From the NCBI RefSeq assembly GCF_964340395.1, contig NC_135568.1:11327776-11391775 (forward strand): a stretch of 64,000 nucleotides of DNA, read 5' to 3'. Below, piece by piece: positions 37,428 through 48,651 of this stretch (positions are counted from its first letter, which is position 1; each line of letters begins with the position of its first letter). The notes beneath the pieces are model-generated. The model was not told the DNA's origin. It was given only the letters and a program-made list of their open reading frames with translations, and made no database searches. Source of the DNA: Glandiceps talaboti. Its lineage: Eukaryota; Hemichordata; Enteropneusta; Spengelidae. The translations under genes were made by a program, and so were the position numbers.

Positions 37428-37538
37428 GAAACTGATGCCGGAAACCTATACAACATTTCAGATACCCGGGAAGAAAACTCAGAACTCGGAAGAGTTATGA
37501 AAGTCATTCCACAATGTTCTACTTTCAGAGTGCACTAG
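37428..37538 (+). CDS. Exon-like GC-richer island, strand uncertain, unassigned
   Basis: On the plus strand, acceptor TATGTTTGCTTACAG (ending 37427) precedes a phase-0 frame ETDAGNLYNISDTREENSEL, continuing GRVMKVIPQ to a TAG at 37536. A second plus frame ends at a TGA at 37498. On the minus strand, the same island (37534-37426) is bounded by a weak acceptor and the donor CCT|GTAAGC, and reads CTLKVEHCGMTFITLPSSEF, then SSRVSEMLYRFPASVS. The island stands out by its CpG (CCGG, CCCGGG, CTCGG) in a CpG-poor surrounding, which fits a true exon. I cannot decide the strand. The minus reading would suit the gene suggested by 38268-38351. Confidence 0.3.
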   Translation, partial: ETDAGNLYNISDTREENSELGRVMKVIPQCSTFRVH

Positions 37539-38267
37539 ATTTTTATGTTTGCTTATAAATCTGTATATAATATATTTGCAGTTTAAATATATCAATATTA
37601 TATTTGTCAGTAAAAATTAATAATTAGAATATTTACGTATATATTAAACCTTCAGGAAGAGTATTAATATTAGATGAACAAGTCAAACCACAGTTGGTAT
37701 TAATGACTTCCTTATTACCATGTTAACAAAAGCGAAATATTTGACACAATGTGTCATCTAAAAACAGCACGCATATAATTTGTTCTTGTTAAAGTGTGAT
37801 CTAGTTTTGAAATTAACAAAGTGTGATTTTTATACGGCAGTTGCAGTGAAATAGTGTTTAGAAATATGGCGTGTTTAGAACTATAGCGTTTTTAGAAATA
37901 TAGCGTTTTTAGCGAAGTATCTATTTCTATTGACCAAACCTGTCACTTGTAAAGAAATTCAAACTCAAGTTGTTTTATAGAAAGTTAACACCTACTTGAG
38001 TCAGCTACTATACATTTACCAATTAAACCAAATTAATCTTAATTTCAGGGTATTGATTAATAATTTTACAAATTATGATATTTATTATTATTAAGATTTT
38101 ATCTCAGATGTTTATTTAAAAACGACAGGCTCATGAAAAGACACAAATAAACAACAAGAAATAAAGCTATAATTCTAAACTTAGCGTATAGTATCTACAA
38201 TAATCGGTGTAAGTTATAAGTTATACAATCGGTGAATACAAAGACTTAGATAAACACCATTACCAAC

Positions 38268-38351
38268 CTCCCATTCCTCGATCGACATGGGTTGTCCTTT
38301 CCCCGAGGCAGGAGCCGATTTACTGTCGCCCCGTAAGATGGGTCCTGCTCC
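38268..38351 (-). CDS. Exon-like segment, possibly the first coding exon (MSIEEWE...), unassigned
   Basis: On the minus strand, acceptor-like TTTTGTAG ends at 38352. An 84-nt segment then reads in phase 0 GAGPILRGDSKSAPASGKGQ, then PMSIEEWE, up to a GT at 38267 (GAG|GTTGGT). An alternative donor four bases later (GTTG|GTAATG) is closer to consensus. The other minus-strand frames are less convincing. If transcription starts just upstream, the ATG at 38288-38286 would be the start codon (MSIEEWE) and the rest would be 5' UTR. The segment is clearly GC- and CpG-richer than what lies to its left and marks the CpG boundary of the window. I do not recognise the family. Confidence 0.4.
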
Positions 38352-39614
38352 CTACAAAATGTGATTTACACTCGTGTTTAGCACAATATTTCACATCGAA
38401 ATGGTGAACGACAGCCATTGAATAAAAAGTTCATTTGAAATTAAATCACGCATGCAGATTAGATTTACTGAAGATGAATTTAAATACGAAAGGGTTATTT
38501 CGAGAGAGAGTAACGGAGAGGTGATACGTACATCCTGAGGCTGGATATTGCTAACATGCAGCATACTGTGTACTAAACAACAACAAACACCACGAGGGTA
38601 ACAGCGAAATGTTTCGCCTAGCCTTGAAGTTGAGACGTAGGCTCTACTTTACGCCGCAGTAGCAATGCTTTTCCAATGTCCTTCCAAGTTCCAGTCACTT
38701 GACGAGTGCTTGACAATGTGTACACTTCTACCGGCTGAATCAAAGCGTATTGGTGGATAGCAGTCCGCTGGATAATTATTCCACGATCCGCTTCTGATCC
38801 ATCGATATCGACAACATCAACAGACTGCCGACGCTGTTTGGAATTTCCGGTAAGGGACTTGGGAACGCTGATCGGAAAGTGCGGGAAAAATGAATGTTCC
38901 GCTGGAGTACAAGCAGTGATGGATCAGATGGTCTCAGGTGAATTCTATTATCCCTTATCCGAAAGATCTTTCCATGTGGAAAAGTGGGTCGGTCCAGTGC
39001 GAATTACCACAACATCGAGTCTTCAGGGAGCGATCAATACCAATACAGTAAAATTATTACTCACACAACGGCTAGTGACAACACAAACATAAAAGGAAGA
39101 AACCATTTGAAATGGGGAGACTGTTTTAGTGACATCGCGACAGTCCTGTGTATTATAGTGTGTATAGGACACTTCACAAATGAACGCTATTGTCACAATC
39201 ACTGCAAGTACCAAGCTTTTGTTCATGTGTAAATCTCCTGCAAAGACGATTTGAATGTATTCGCATATAACAGGATCAAGAAACGTGTGCTATACAAAAC
39301 TTGCAGATTGAATACACATAACGGCGAACAGTAGCACCTATTTACGCCTCGGGTGTCACCCTCTAGTCTACGGGGATTTCAAGGGAGCATGGGACACAGG
39401 CTGCCAACAAAATCAAAACATTACGCACGATAAACTTGGCTAGACACCAAGACCAACATTACTACTTGTACACAGCATACAACAAATACAGACGGAAGTC
39501 TCAAACTGTACAAACAGACAAGGGAAAGTCTAGGGGAATTAAATGCCACGTGAAACATTCCACCATTTTCACATATATTGTGAAAGTGACTGAGGAACTA
39601 GAAGTTATAATTAC

Positions 39615-39830
39615 TTTGGATTCATCATCTTTCCTTCGAGAAGACCCAGACGGGCCAGAGCCCGAGCTAGCGGCACGTAGAACAGCTGGAAACATCAATG
39701 AACGAATAAGGTAGACCGCCAAAACCACAGGGAGAGGTAAAGGTGCAAGGACTAACATCAACCACAAACCTAGTGATGTGGTAGATTTCCTTACTGGATT
39801 ACAACCGGTATCGAAACAACTTATTTGCAT
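39615..39830 (-). CDS. Candidate first exon with membrane-anchor sequence, unassigned
   Basis: A minus-strand frame from an ATG at 39830-39828 runs 72 codons to a possible donor (AAA|GTAATT, GT at 39614-39613). It begins MQISCFDTGCNPVRKSTTS. A hydrophobic segment, LGLWLMLVLAPLPLPVVL then AVYLI, follows at about residues 20-42, then a second short one (SLMFPAVL) and a Ser/Gly-rich polar linker ending SSRRKDDESK. This pattern of a basic residue pair, a membrane segment and a polar linker resembles a signal anchor or hairpin anchor. The frame stays open beyond the donor to 39501. The GC-rich, mixed-codon composition suggests real coding. Joining to 38351-38268 would be in phase 0, which fits but is unproven. 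The opposite strand is also open (39436-39714) and looks less natural. Confidence 0.4.
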
Positions 39831-39850
39831 AAAGCAGGTCAAATGAAACA

Positions 39851-40954
39851 AGTATTTCGATTGGACGCCTCCTGATTAGAAAATGGTCATGTTTGTTTTT
39901 TCCGGGCAATTACAGCGATTTTAATCGGATACAGAAGCCAGGCGATCAATAATTAAAAAAATGTCAACCCTCGAATGAAAACAGGCAACATGGATCAATT
40001 AATTGGTTCAAATATGTGCTCACAATCCGTGAGATTAAACCATAACCTTTCAGCGAACAACTTCTGAAAATCAGGACCAATGCAATATACACCATGACTC
40101 GAATATACACTGCTGCATGCTGATACAGGGAACTGAATTGAAAAAGGTTACAAGTCAATTTTGAACTCTAGAGGGCGAACTAAACCAAACAAATCTGTCA
40201 GACTTTCTTTTTAGTGCCTCGGGCTGACGATCATCGCAAGTCACAAACTTATGCAGTGTTTCCACATTAGAATGGTTTAAAAATAAAAAAATATATACAA
40301 ATTATCTTCCAAGCATAAGTTATTTTTACAAGAGAAGCCGATTACGCAAATAAAATATTGAATTCTAAATTTATAAATCGATAAGTCTGTGTGTAAGATT
40401 TCCATGCCACATGCTATATTCGTTATCTATCATTTATTTACTCATTTTCAACATTGATATATATATGAAAATTAATAATTTATATATCTGTTAATTTTTT
40501 CACGAAATAGAAAGATCAAAAAATATTTTAAACTAAGTATGTGAATACTTTTGTTTATGCTGCGAGAAATAATGCGAATTTGAAACGAATAGATGAATGA
40601 ATGAATGAATAAATAAACAAATGCTGGCAAATAAAAGTATTACATTTGCATCGAGCTAAAACAGAAAGGGTTGGGGGGGGGGAGGTTAAGAGAGTTTTTT
40701 TGTAAACTCACAAAATGTGAAAGGTGTTTAGATAATTGATATAGATTTTATGAATATGAATTATATTTCTATCGATTCGATAAGTGTTTACTTCGTTAAT
40801 ATCTCAACTGAATGAACACAAAATCTATTAAAACATGCACAAGTCAGAATATAATTCCATCCTAATTCGATTAAATTGGAAGGTTTTTCATATGTTGTAA
40901 TCTGTATTGTAACTGAGTAGCCTTGAAGTCGGAATGGTCAGAACTACTAAGTAG
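39851..40954. other. Stretch between two divergent gene candidates
   Basis: Contains a (TGAA)n run near 40595 and a G10 run near 40673. No coding segment. If the minus exon at 39.7 kb and the plus promoter at 41.0 kb are both real, this is a shared divergent promoter region of about 1.1 kb. Confidence 0.4.
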
Positions 40955-41081
40955 TCTGGGTTCAAAGGTCATTGTAAGCTGACGACGGATGGGTGACGTG
41001 ACGTCATTCGTGTCTGCCGCGTTCGAGAGAGGCAGACTACACATTGAAGACCGTGAAGTGTAGTAAGAATTTCGTGTAAGT
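40955..41081 (+). promoter_or_regulatory. Promoter-like block: DR1 site, CRE, candidate 5' exon with donor
   Basis: GGGTTCAAAGGTCA at 40958-40971 matches a DR1 element (HNF4/RXR/COUP type). TGACGTGACGTCA at 40994-41006 contains a perfect CRE (TGACGTCA, 40999-41006) for CREB/ATF factors. A CpG-rich segment follows and ends in the consensus-like donor TTCGT|GTAAGT (GT at 41076). This would suit a short non-coding first exon of a plus-strand gene. No TATA box is seen. The 7-bp inverted repeats GTCTGCC/GGCAGAC and ACTACAC/GTGTAGT lie inside the putative exon. Strand and function are inferred from motif order only. Confidence 0.45.
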
Positions 41082-44000
41082 AGATGTTTACTTTGGAAGA
41101 ATAATTTAATAAAATAGTCTCTGTATGATGTTAGTATAGTTAAATTAGACTTTTCGAGTTTAAAGTACTCTCGCTCTTACTCACCATTTACGTGCGCGTG
41201 GTAGCATCTTTCGCAGATAGAATGGCTAAGAATAGACGGTGGTGCTTTGTCGTATAATTTTTCGAATTTTCGTAAAATGGATGAGATTTTAAGGTGTGTT
41301 AGGATCTACCGGCGTCTAGATACACTAGTTGCACATAACTATGCGGTAGATTTTTGCCAAATTGTGATTTTCCAAATTTACATTAAAATTTGTGAGCGTT
41401 GGCGAGTGCGCATGTGACCACAGACAAGTCTGTGGTGTGACATTCGATAATTAACTAAATACAATGATAACGAACGCCAAGTGTCATAGAATGTAATACT
41501 TCCCGTATGTGTACTAGAAATTTATATCGAACTGCTATATAATTTTCGACATTGTTTGCTTGATGGTGAAAGAGTGACGTGATGATAGACCCAAATCTAA
41601 TCAAAATCTGATCGTGCAGAAAGTATTATATATATGATTATTAATACCATATTTTGATTATGTTCTTTGCGACCGCCAAAACGTTATACTAGTACATCGG
41701 GCGATTTCTTTCTTTCATATGCAGCACGTATACAGAACATTCTCGCTAGCCAGAGTTTACATGTATATAGTTTTCAGCTAGAACATGTGGAACAGGGAGT
41801 TGATTGACGTACATGCATGATGAGGAGGTATTGCAGCTAGCCGTCAAGAGGACACGGGTTTAAGACAACGTCGGCAAAGGACGAAAACAATCGACGTTCA
41901 AATTACGGTAAACGAAGCAAATCATGAATGGTCTTCCACTCAAATCCCCAAGTGAAAATCCCAAGTCAAATACTCAAGTGAAAATGTTTACGTAAAACAT
42001 TGACTAAACTATTCTTGTATAATGTTGATTATGTCGATGCAACATCTTCGGTACATGTTATGAATTATGTCAACGGATATAAGCTATGTCTTAATACCAG
42101 GTTTAAGTTCTGATGGTTTAGTGCAGTAAGTAGACACTGCGAGTACATTTCACATATGCAGCATACATTACGTCCCAAAACATACTTTAACTCAGCCTGT
42201 GTCCCTAAAGCTATACAGGTATGAGTCGTGTTATGTTCTATGCATCATTTGGCAATATTTTCATCCAGGTTTCCAAGAGATTAAATTTATTTATTTTTGT
42301 TTTGCTCATGGGAAGAGAAACTACGTGAGCTGCAGCCAAGTGGTACACCCATCACCCACCAAAAAACAAAGACCAACTATACTGAGAAGTTTATGTAAAC
42401 TCCTCTTGTGAGTCAGCTGAGCGCCTCGTCGCATAGTAGATTGGTCTACTGTTCGAAGTACTAGGAGGCACGGCTCCTATTATAGGAATGGTATGTTCTC
42501 GCACGTTTGACAAATGAGAATGAGGACTGGTCGAGGATGGTGTTATTTTCATATTTTGTGATAAAAGTTTTTAATACACTGTAAGAAATAACAACACGGC
42601 CAGCGAAGGCAGGGATTTAAAAAAACACATGTATTTTGCAAAATGAGTTCCTCGTTGTAATACTGAGGAAACAGCATTTGCAATTCAACTTCAAGGAAAA
42701 GAATTCGAAAGAACAATGGCATCTGATTGGACTAAAAGAACAATCACATATGGATTATATATACCTAATTTTGGGAAATATCTCGTTAGACATAGGTCAA
42801 AAAGACATAGGTCAAAAAGCAAGTGTGAAAATATCTTAAAATATCTTAGCTAAAGCAAAACTACACGATGACTACGCGATTTCGTGAAACAAAATAAAAA
42901 CAAAAGGGATATATATAAATGATTAATTCGCTTGAGGGCACTATAACCACTGCACTGGCGTACTGCCGCTATGTTCACTCCATCCCGTATTCTACTATGA
43001 GAGACATCTCTCTCCAGTGGTTATGATTACAGTTTTTAACATAGTGCATGTATGATAATATCGAAATGGTACGACAGAACTTCGAGAAAGTGCACTGTTG
43101 AGATAGCAACGTAAATTTCACAAGAGCTTGCATCACATTAGTAATGAGTGCGTAGAATTGTGAGAAAAAAATGTTTCTATATTGTGGTAGGCGTCGACAA
43201 CGTTGTACATATTTAGAAAGCAAAGACATTTGATATTCCCTTAAGAATGCAACTTTTTGAAGAAAATTGGAATTGTCTAACTGATGACGATGGGGATAAA
43301 CTTAAACACGCGGCGAACGTATGAGGGCGTCTTCACGGACGCCTACAAACACTAGCGCAGGTGGCGTTATCGCTTTTCTAGATGAATTTTGCTTAGTCGT
43401 GTGAGCTACCAAAATTCACTATCTCATTGAAATATAAATTTATCATGCATTTGATAAAACATATTGACGATACAACGAATGAAAGATATACAATATTGAG
43501 GAATGGTTTTTGAGTTGTCATTATAAAAAGCTTTTCATCAAGATTAATCAGTAAATGGTACGCAGTCCTTAAAACACGTCAAAAGTCTATTTCGTACATT
43601 TTACTTTTCACAGATTACATTATATGTACTCTCAATGCATGCCATATGTCCTGGTGACGGTTGTGAGATGAAAGCGAACGGAACTTTTGATATTTTTAAA
43701 ATGCAGGCCTCAAACGATTGAAGCAATGAGGTGAATAGCCGGTTAGGCCAGAACATTCACACCACTCGGACGCTACGGCACGTATAATGTGAGCTTAAAA
43801 GTGCAAACACATAAATCTGGTCGGGTTTGATGGTGACACCAACTGTTTGAAATAAGAATTTAGGAGGATATGTTGCCGACACTTAAAAGCAGATTGAGTT
43901 TATTCGTATTTTAGAACACAAGTCACGGTGTAACTAAGGCTGACGTATGTGATTTTTAGCTGATTTCAAGGTCTTAATAATTAATGTTCCGGTGAAATCA

Positions 44001-44282
44001 AAGAACCAAAACCTACGTACAGATTATAAATAACAAGCAAGCCGAAGGAATTGAAATTCATCATCTAAAAAGTATGAACAAAAATCTATATCCCAAGTCT
44101 ATCAACTCGACATATATGTACTGTGTGAACATATTAATATTTCTAGATATAATGATAATCTGAAAGTTCAACGTTATGAGTTAAAGATGAACAAATTGAC
44201 TTTATATGCTGTTGTTTGTTTGTTTTTGTTGTTTTTGTTTTTGTTTTTTTTATAGTGGGGTGGTAATTTGAACTGGATATTT
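41082..44282. other. Putative intron or intergenic DNA, CpG-normal
   Basis: A 14-bp direct repeat (CATAGGTCAAAAAG twice, near 42790-42820) carries AGGTCA half-sites. A possible short exon lies at about 41839-41908, between GCAG and GTAAAC, with a poor pyrimidine tract. No firm gene. Confidence 0.4.
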
Positions 44283-44571
44283 AAAGGTACTCGCAGTATT
44301 GTACTTAATGAAGCATTCTTAACCATCACTTGCAATTGACTAAATTCAACCCTGGTATTCAGATATAACGTATACACGATCCGATGACGTAATTTATTAT
44401 ACGTATAATTAAAAATGTCGGAGAAATGTCTACTATGAAATCAAGTGTTCTCACAGTATCAGAAGACAACTGTGTTTCATAGAAGGCGTAAAATGACATT
44501 CATATTATACAACACTGGTTTAATAAGGTTCTATGAAAGTATTTTAATCTCAGCTTGTGCCACTTTAAAGT
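44283..44571 (+). repeat. Dispersed repeat family C, copy 1
   Basis: Aligns in the same orientation with 57098-57374. Shared blocks in order are AAGGTACT, GAAGCAT, TTAACCA, AATTGACTGAA-like, AGATATAAC, ATCCGATGA(C/T)GTAATTTATT, ATACG, AGAAGACA and AGCTTGTGCCACTTTAA. A short extra fragment (AAGGTACTTGCTGAGAT) lies near 44716. The class is unknown and no tail or terminal repeats are seen. Confidence 0.82.
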
Positions 44572-44909
44572 TTCAACGCACATTCAGAGAAATTTCATAT
44601 TTTAATACATGACCCTAATCCTGCCACGGCCACTATCTTTTACACGAACTTGACCTGAAGGGGGATCATCATGCGCTGAGTTGATAGCTTTTCAGGGGCA
44701 ATTTTGCAATGTGTAAGGTACTTGCTGAGATCTACTTGAACTAAATCTAACAATTTGATATTGGCAGAACTCGAACATAGACTCACTCAAGTCTCGAGAT
44801 CTCCAGACTTTTTCCATTCTTTATTTCAATATTTTTTAACACGAGAGTGTTATGTAAAATAATGGCATGAGTGAGTGGTCGCAACACAGTCGGGTCGGCG
44901 CAAGTAACT

Positions 44910-44924
44910 GGGGGGGGGGGGGGG
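44910..44924 (+). repeat. G15 homopolymer
   Basis: An uninterrupted run of G residues, prone to sequencing length error. Confidence 0.85.
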
Positions 44925-45429
44925 AGTTAGACATTTTCCTTCAGAAAAATAAGTGAGTAACAACTTGGATGAATATAGAATCCAAAGGTGATGCCAGCCT
45001 GTAATATATATAGTGTATAGTATTAAGCATAGTATGGAACACCAGTATTGTTAAGGCCTTATGTTTTCACTCAATAGAAAATTGGTTCAGTGGCCTGGGA
45101 CTAGTTTACACTGGTTTAGGAAAATATACACGGTAACTAAGCTTATCATGGGTAAAAAAAAATATTTTCAATGGGATTTTAAGACAGAAGGATAAATAAA
45201 ACAGGTCAGCGGAAACAGTGAAAATAAAATCCAATTTAAAATTCAGTATTTCACTTTTAGGGCACTATAAATGATTTGATTTAGTACTCAACGTGTACGT
45301 CAAATAAAATGTCATGGAACCTTTTAATTACTGCCATGAAACACATACAAACAGTTGACCCGAGGTTTGATATGAGTGTTTTCACCTCAGAGCAAAAGCT
45401 AAAGGCCAAAATATAAAAAAAAAATACCG

Positions 45430-45797
45430 TGTTTCCGATAACTCGACCGACCCTAGTTCAAGCCCCCGACCCTAAACTTTTAAATTTTAGCATGCAAACG
45501 ATAACAATTTACTTATATTCCCTTGGCTCAGCTGTGGTTACTTTTTTAAAAAATCGTATTCCTAAGAGAAACCAGATATTCTAGACTATGATAGTACAGT
45601 CTGCATAACACGTTCGTCTACTTAACTTATAACTGTCTTTATTTACTTCTTTTACACCTCATCAGACTCTCTCAGAGGTATTGTGACCGACGAGTACCTT
45701 ATCTTGGGGACAAAGTAATTTTAAAACAAATTAAAATTAAGTAAAATAAAATCCTTACCTACCTACCCTATTTTCTGAAGTCATGTTATCGGAAACA
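45430..45797. mobile_element. Candidate MITE of about 368 bp with short TIRs
   Basis: TGTTTCCGATAAC at 45430 is matched by its reverse complement GTTATCGGAAACA ending at 45797, giving a 13-bp perfect terminal match. Partly similar CGACC/ACCCTA-rich subterminal sequence follows on both sides. The interior has no coding frame. No target duplication could be fixed. Confidence 0.5.
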
Positions 45798-47923
45798 AAT
45801 TTATTTTTTTACTTTTGCCTTGAGTGAAAACTAACTTGATCCCAAGATTAATATGGTTATTTAGAAACGTCAACACTTAATACTCCGACAATATGATATT
45901 GAAGCCTTTCAGATAGATAGAAATATTGTTATTGCATGTTAAATCTGTTTTTTCCAATGATATTAATATGATTATTACATATGTCGAGGGGATATATTAC
46001 ATGAAATATAATTACCAAGAATGTATACAATCATTGAATCGAAGACTAAAGTGAAATTAGAGCATTTGAGAAACAAAACAAGTCATGCACATAAGATGAA
46101 ACTGACAGACTGTATCTGCTATCGGACTGGGAGTGTTTTTAAAGCAAAGCAGTCGTCCGTATGTACGTACGCCTCGGGGTTCAACGCTTCAAAAACCTAG
46201 ACAGGAACTAAGTAGATTCAAACAAAACTTTCTTTTCGTGAGCAGGAGTTTACATGGTTTACGAAACACTTTCTCCTCTGATGAACTCTAAAATATGCAA
46301 ATAAGTTAAAGTCAACGTGATGCGGCCAGAACTTGGCCTCGGGGCCCGGATGAGTCGCGACACACGCAACACATCATGCGTGTCAACAAAGCCAACCCAT
46401 TCAGAGTTATTGAACTTTGATTAGGTCGCGTGTCAAGTCTTTTCCTCGAGGCAAATGTGATTGAACTCACGTGTAGGTAAAGTGTCATTATATGTATCTT
46501 TACCAAGTAAATAAACGCTGTTTTCTACAACATTCATTTGAAATATAAGATTTGGCATTTAAAACATAATACCCAATATTCAAGCACGGAAATTCATGAT
46601 ACCTTTCCTCTGTTTATAAATGAATATTGGCAATGAGATTCAGAAAAATAAAGCATTCGATTCTATAAATACTTCTGACAAGAATGAGAGAAGGTGGTAT
46701 TTAATTACCAAGTTCTATGACATTGTTTGGAAGCAGAAAGTAATAAAAGTCAATTTGTTTAGAACAAAAATTCTTTGTTGGGTCAAAGGTCACATTCAAT
46801 GCCAACTACACTATAGTAAACATCGGTAAGGGAGACAAGATGAGGTAAACACGTGAAGAAGAATTTACACATTTTGGCCGGAAACTTTGGGCAGACATTT
46901 GAGTTTTTCAGGTTCAATTTACTTATTCAGGTGCATATGATTGACAGTATTTATCCGATATAAATATTTTAGAGAATCAACTTAAATTTCAGTCAAAAGG
47001 TTTTTTTTACAAGTTTCCCAACGTTGGCTTGTTTACACCATGAGCTGTACAAGAATAGCAAAACCTCGCATAGCAAAAACATAACACGTAAAATCTTAAC
47101 CCTTGCTATATGCTAGGGCACAGATTACTTAAATCGAGCGGGTTCATCCAAGTAACTTTACAAAGAATTCCAAACCAAAACACGTTCGCACGTCCACGTC
47201 GCTCTGCCTTCACTGATCAAAAGTCAAGAAACTTTTTTATTTTCTCGCAGCTCCGACTTTCTCTGATCAAGAGTCAACAAATGTCAACTTTCGAAGTTGA
47301 TGGTGAACTTTGATGCGAAAAAGTTTTACGACACCACGTACCGTGTAATGTCGTAAATTCGGTTTGACTAATTACGACATATTAAGACTTATCTGCTATG
47401 TGCATGGATGATCTATGACAGCCCATAAAGTCAGCGTAGTGGTCGACTAACCTTATTCCCCCTTTAACCATATTTCTCAAATAAATCACTGGAACAGACG
47501 ACCTACATGAAGCTCCAAGGCATGGGTAGCTTGTATAGATCATGGTTCAAATTACTACATTAGTTTAATTGAAATATACACAACATGAAATATACATGGC
47601 TATTTGTTACTAGTATATGTTTCATAAAGATATTTAATTTTTTCAAAAATTCTTAGCAACTTAAAATATCTAAGGTTTGATCTGGAAAACGCTGAAGACT
47701 GGAACTTATTTTTTACAGACTTTAATAGAGTTCGCTGTTATTTTTTTATAGTGGCATGATATACAGTTATTATTGTTAACTGACAAGGCTACATAAATTC
47801 AGGAACAGCACAACTATTTTCAACACTCACAATAATCTAAACCGACATTATGAAGTCTCGCCACATAATCCCTGTTATATTAAAAACACATCGTCATTTG
47901 TCATGTTTGGTTTTGTATTCCAG
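45798..47923. other. CpG-normal non-coding stretch
   Basis: Short frames only. No repeat array or regulatory cluster was identified. Confidence 0.45.
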
Positions 47924-48008
47924 AATATTCATGACGAAGTCGCCAAAGATATAATCAACAACAGTGAAATATACAATACAACAGTAATAACCATGGTAAC
48001 AGATGACG
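47924..48008 (+). CDS. Well-bounded internal exon candidate (85 nt), unassigned
   Basis: The acceptor TTTGGTTTTGTATTCCAG (ending 47923) and the consensus donor GACG|GTAAGT (from 48009) enclose 85 nt. Only one frame is open: NIHDEVAKDIINNSEIYNTT, then VITMVTDD plus one base. The other two frames have early stops. The peptide is acidic and polar with two possible N-glycosylation sequons (NNS, NTT). I do not recognise the family. It could belong to the gene starting at the 41.0-kb promoter block, about 6.9 kb upstream. This is the strongest splice-bounded exon in the window, yet a single exon is limited evidence. Confidence 0.45.
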
Positions 48009-48567
48009 GTAAGTCCTTTATTTCGGTAGACAATGATTCTAACTCCCCACCCCAACCTCACACCACAAGTCAAACAGTGTTGCCATAGATACCATTCATT
48101 ATCAACAATTCAATTTTAAAAACACTAAACACACAACATGAATGCCTCGGACCATGACCCGTATTTCTTCGAAACATGGAAAATATTGTTCAATGTAAAC
48201 CGATATGTTATAAGGTATATATATTGTTTGTTGTTTCTGTTTGACTTACATCATTACAGTGTCATTTACATTTTTAGACCCCAAATGAAAAACAAATCAA
48301 GTTATCGACAACGAATTCCAGAGTTTTAACTTGAAGTCTTTCATTCTTCTATACCTCAATGCACAAACCTACAATGTATGTACGTAGTCACCTTCTCTCC
48401 ATCTCTCTCTCGAACATCGACAAAGTTATTCGCAAATTGAGATATTATACCGTAAGACAATAGATGCGCGTGTTTTGTGTTAGTTTATAAAATGCACGTG
48501 CATATTAGTGAATACACACACAATACATAGCAACATCGAAATTTAAAAGATACATGTGAGTTCCTAC

Positions 48568-48651
48568 CTTTCGCATGATGACATACTGGCGTCCCATACT
48601 CCCACAAACTGAGTTGCCGAGTAAGCTGGCGATCAATGATGGATACAGTGA
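48568..48651 (-). CDS. Minus-strand exon candidate (84 nt, phase 1-1), unassigned
   Basis: On the minus strand, acceptor TTTTTAATAACCTCGCTAG ends at 48652 and donor AAAG|GTAGGAACT starts at 48567. Between them an 84-nt segment reads TVSIIDRQLTRQLSLWEYGT, then PVCHHAK, with a split codon at each end. A symmetric phase allows clean inclusion or skipping. It lies only 560 bp from the plus-strand exon at 47924-48008, so at most one of the two is likely to belong to a given gene. Family unknown. Confidence 0.28.

Noticed and set aside
38838-39092. 84-codon plus-strand frame in the CpG-rich segment
   Set aside because: Its likely 5' end contains a donor-like GTAAGG that would interrupt it. No domain was found, and the opposite-strand candidates nearby are more coherent.
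39023-39226. Minus-strand frame beginning MNKSLVLAVIVTIAFIC, resembling a signal peptide
   Set aside because: Only the first 20 residues look meaningful, and the rest has no family or splice support. Kept here as a possibility only.
42410-42490. GTTCGAAGTAC with surrounding stem-like sequence considered as a tRNA B box
   Set aside because: No matching A box, acceptor stem or anticodon arm could be placed.
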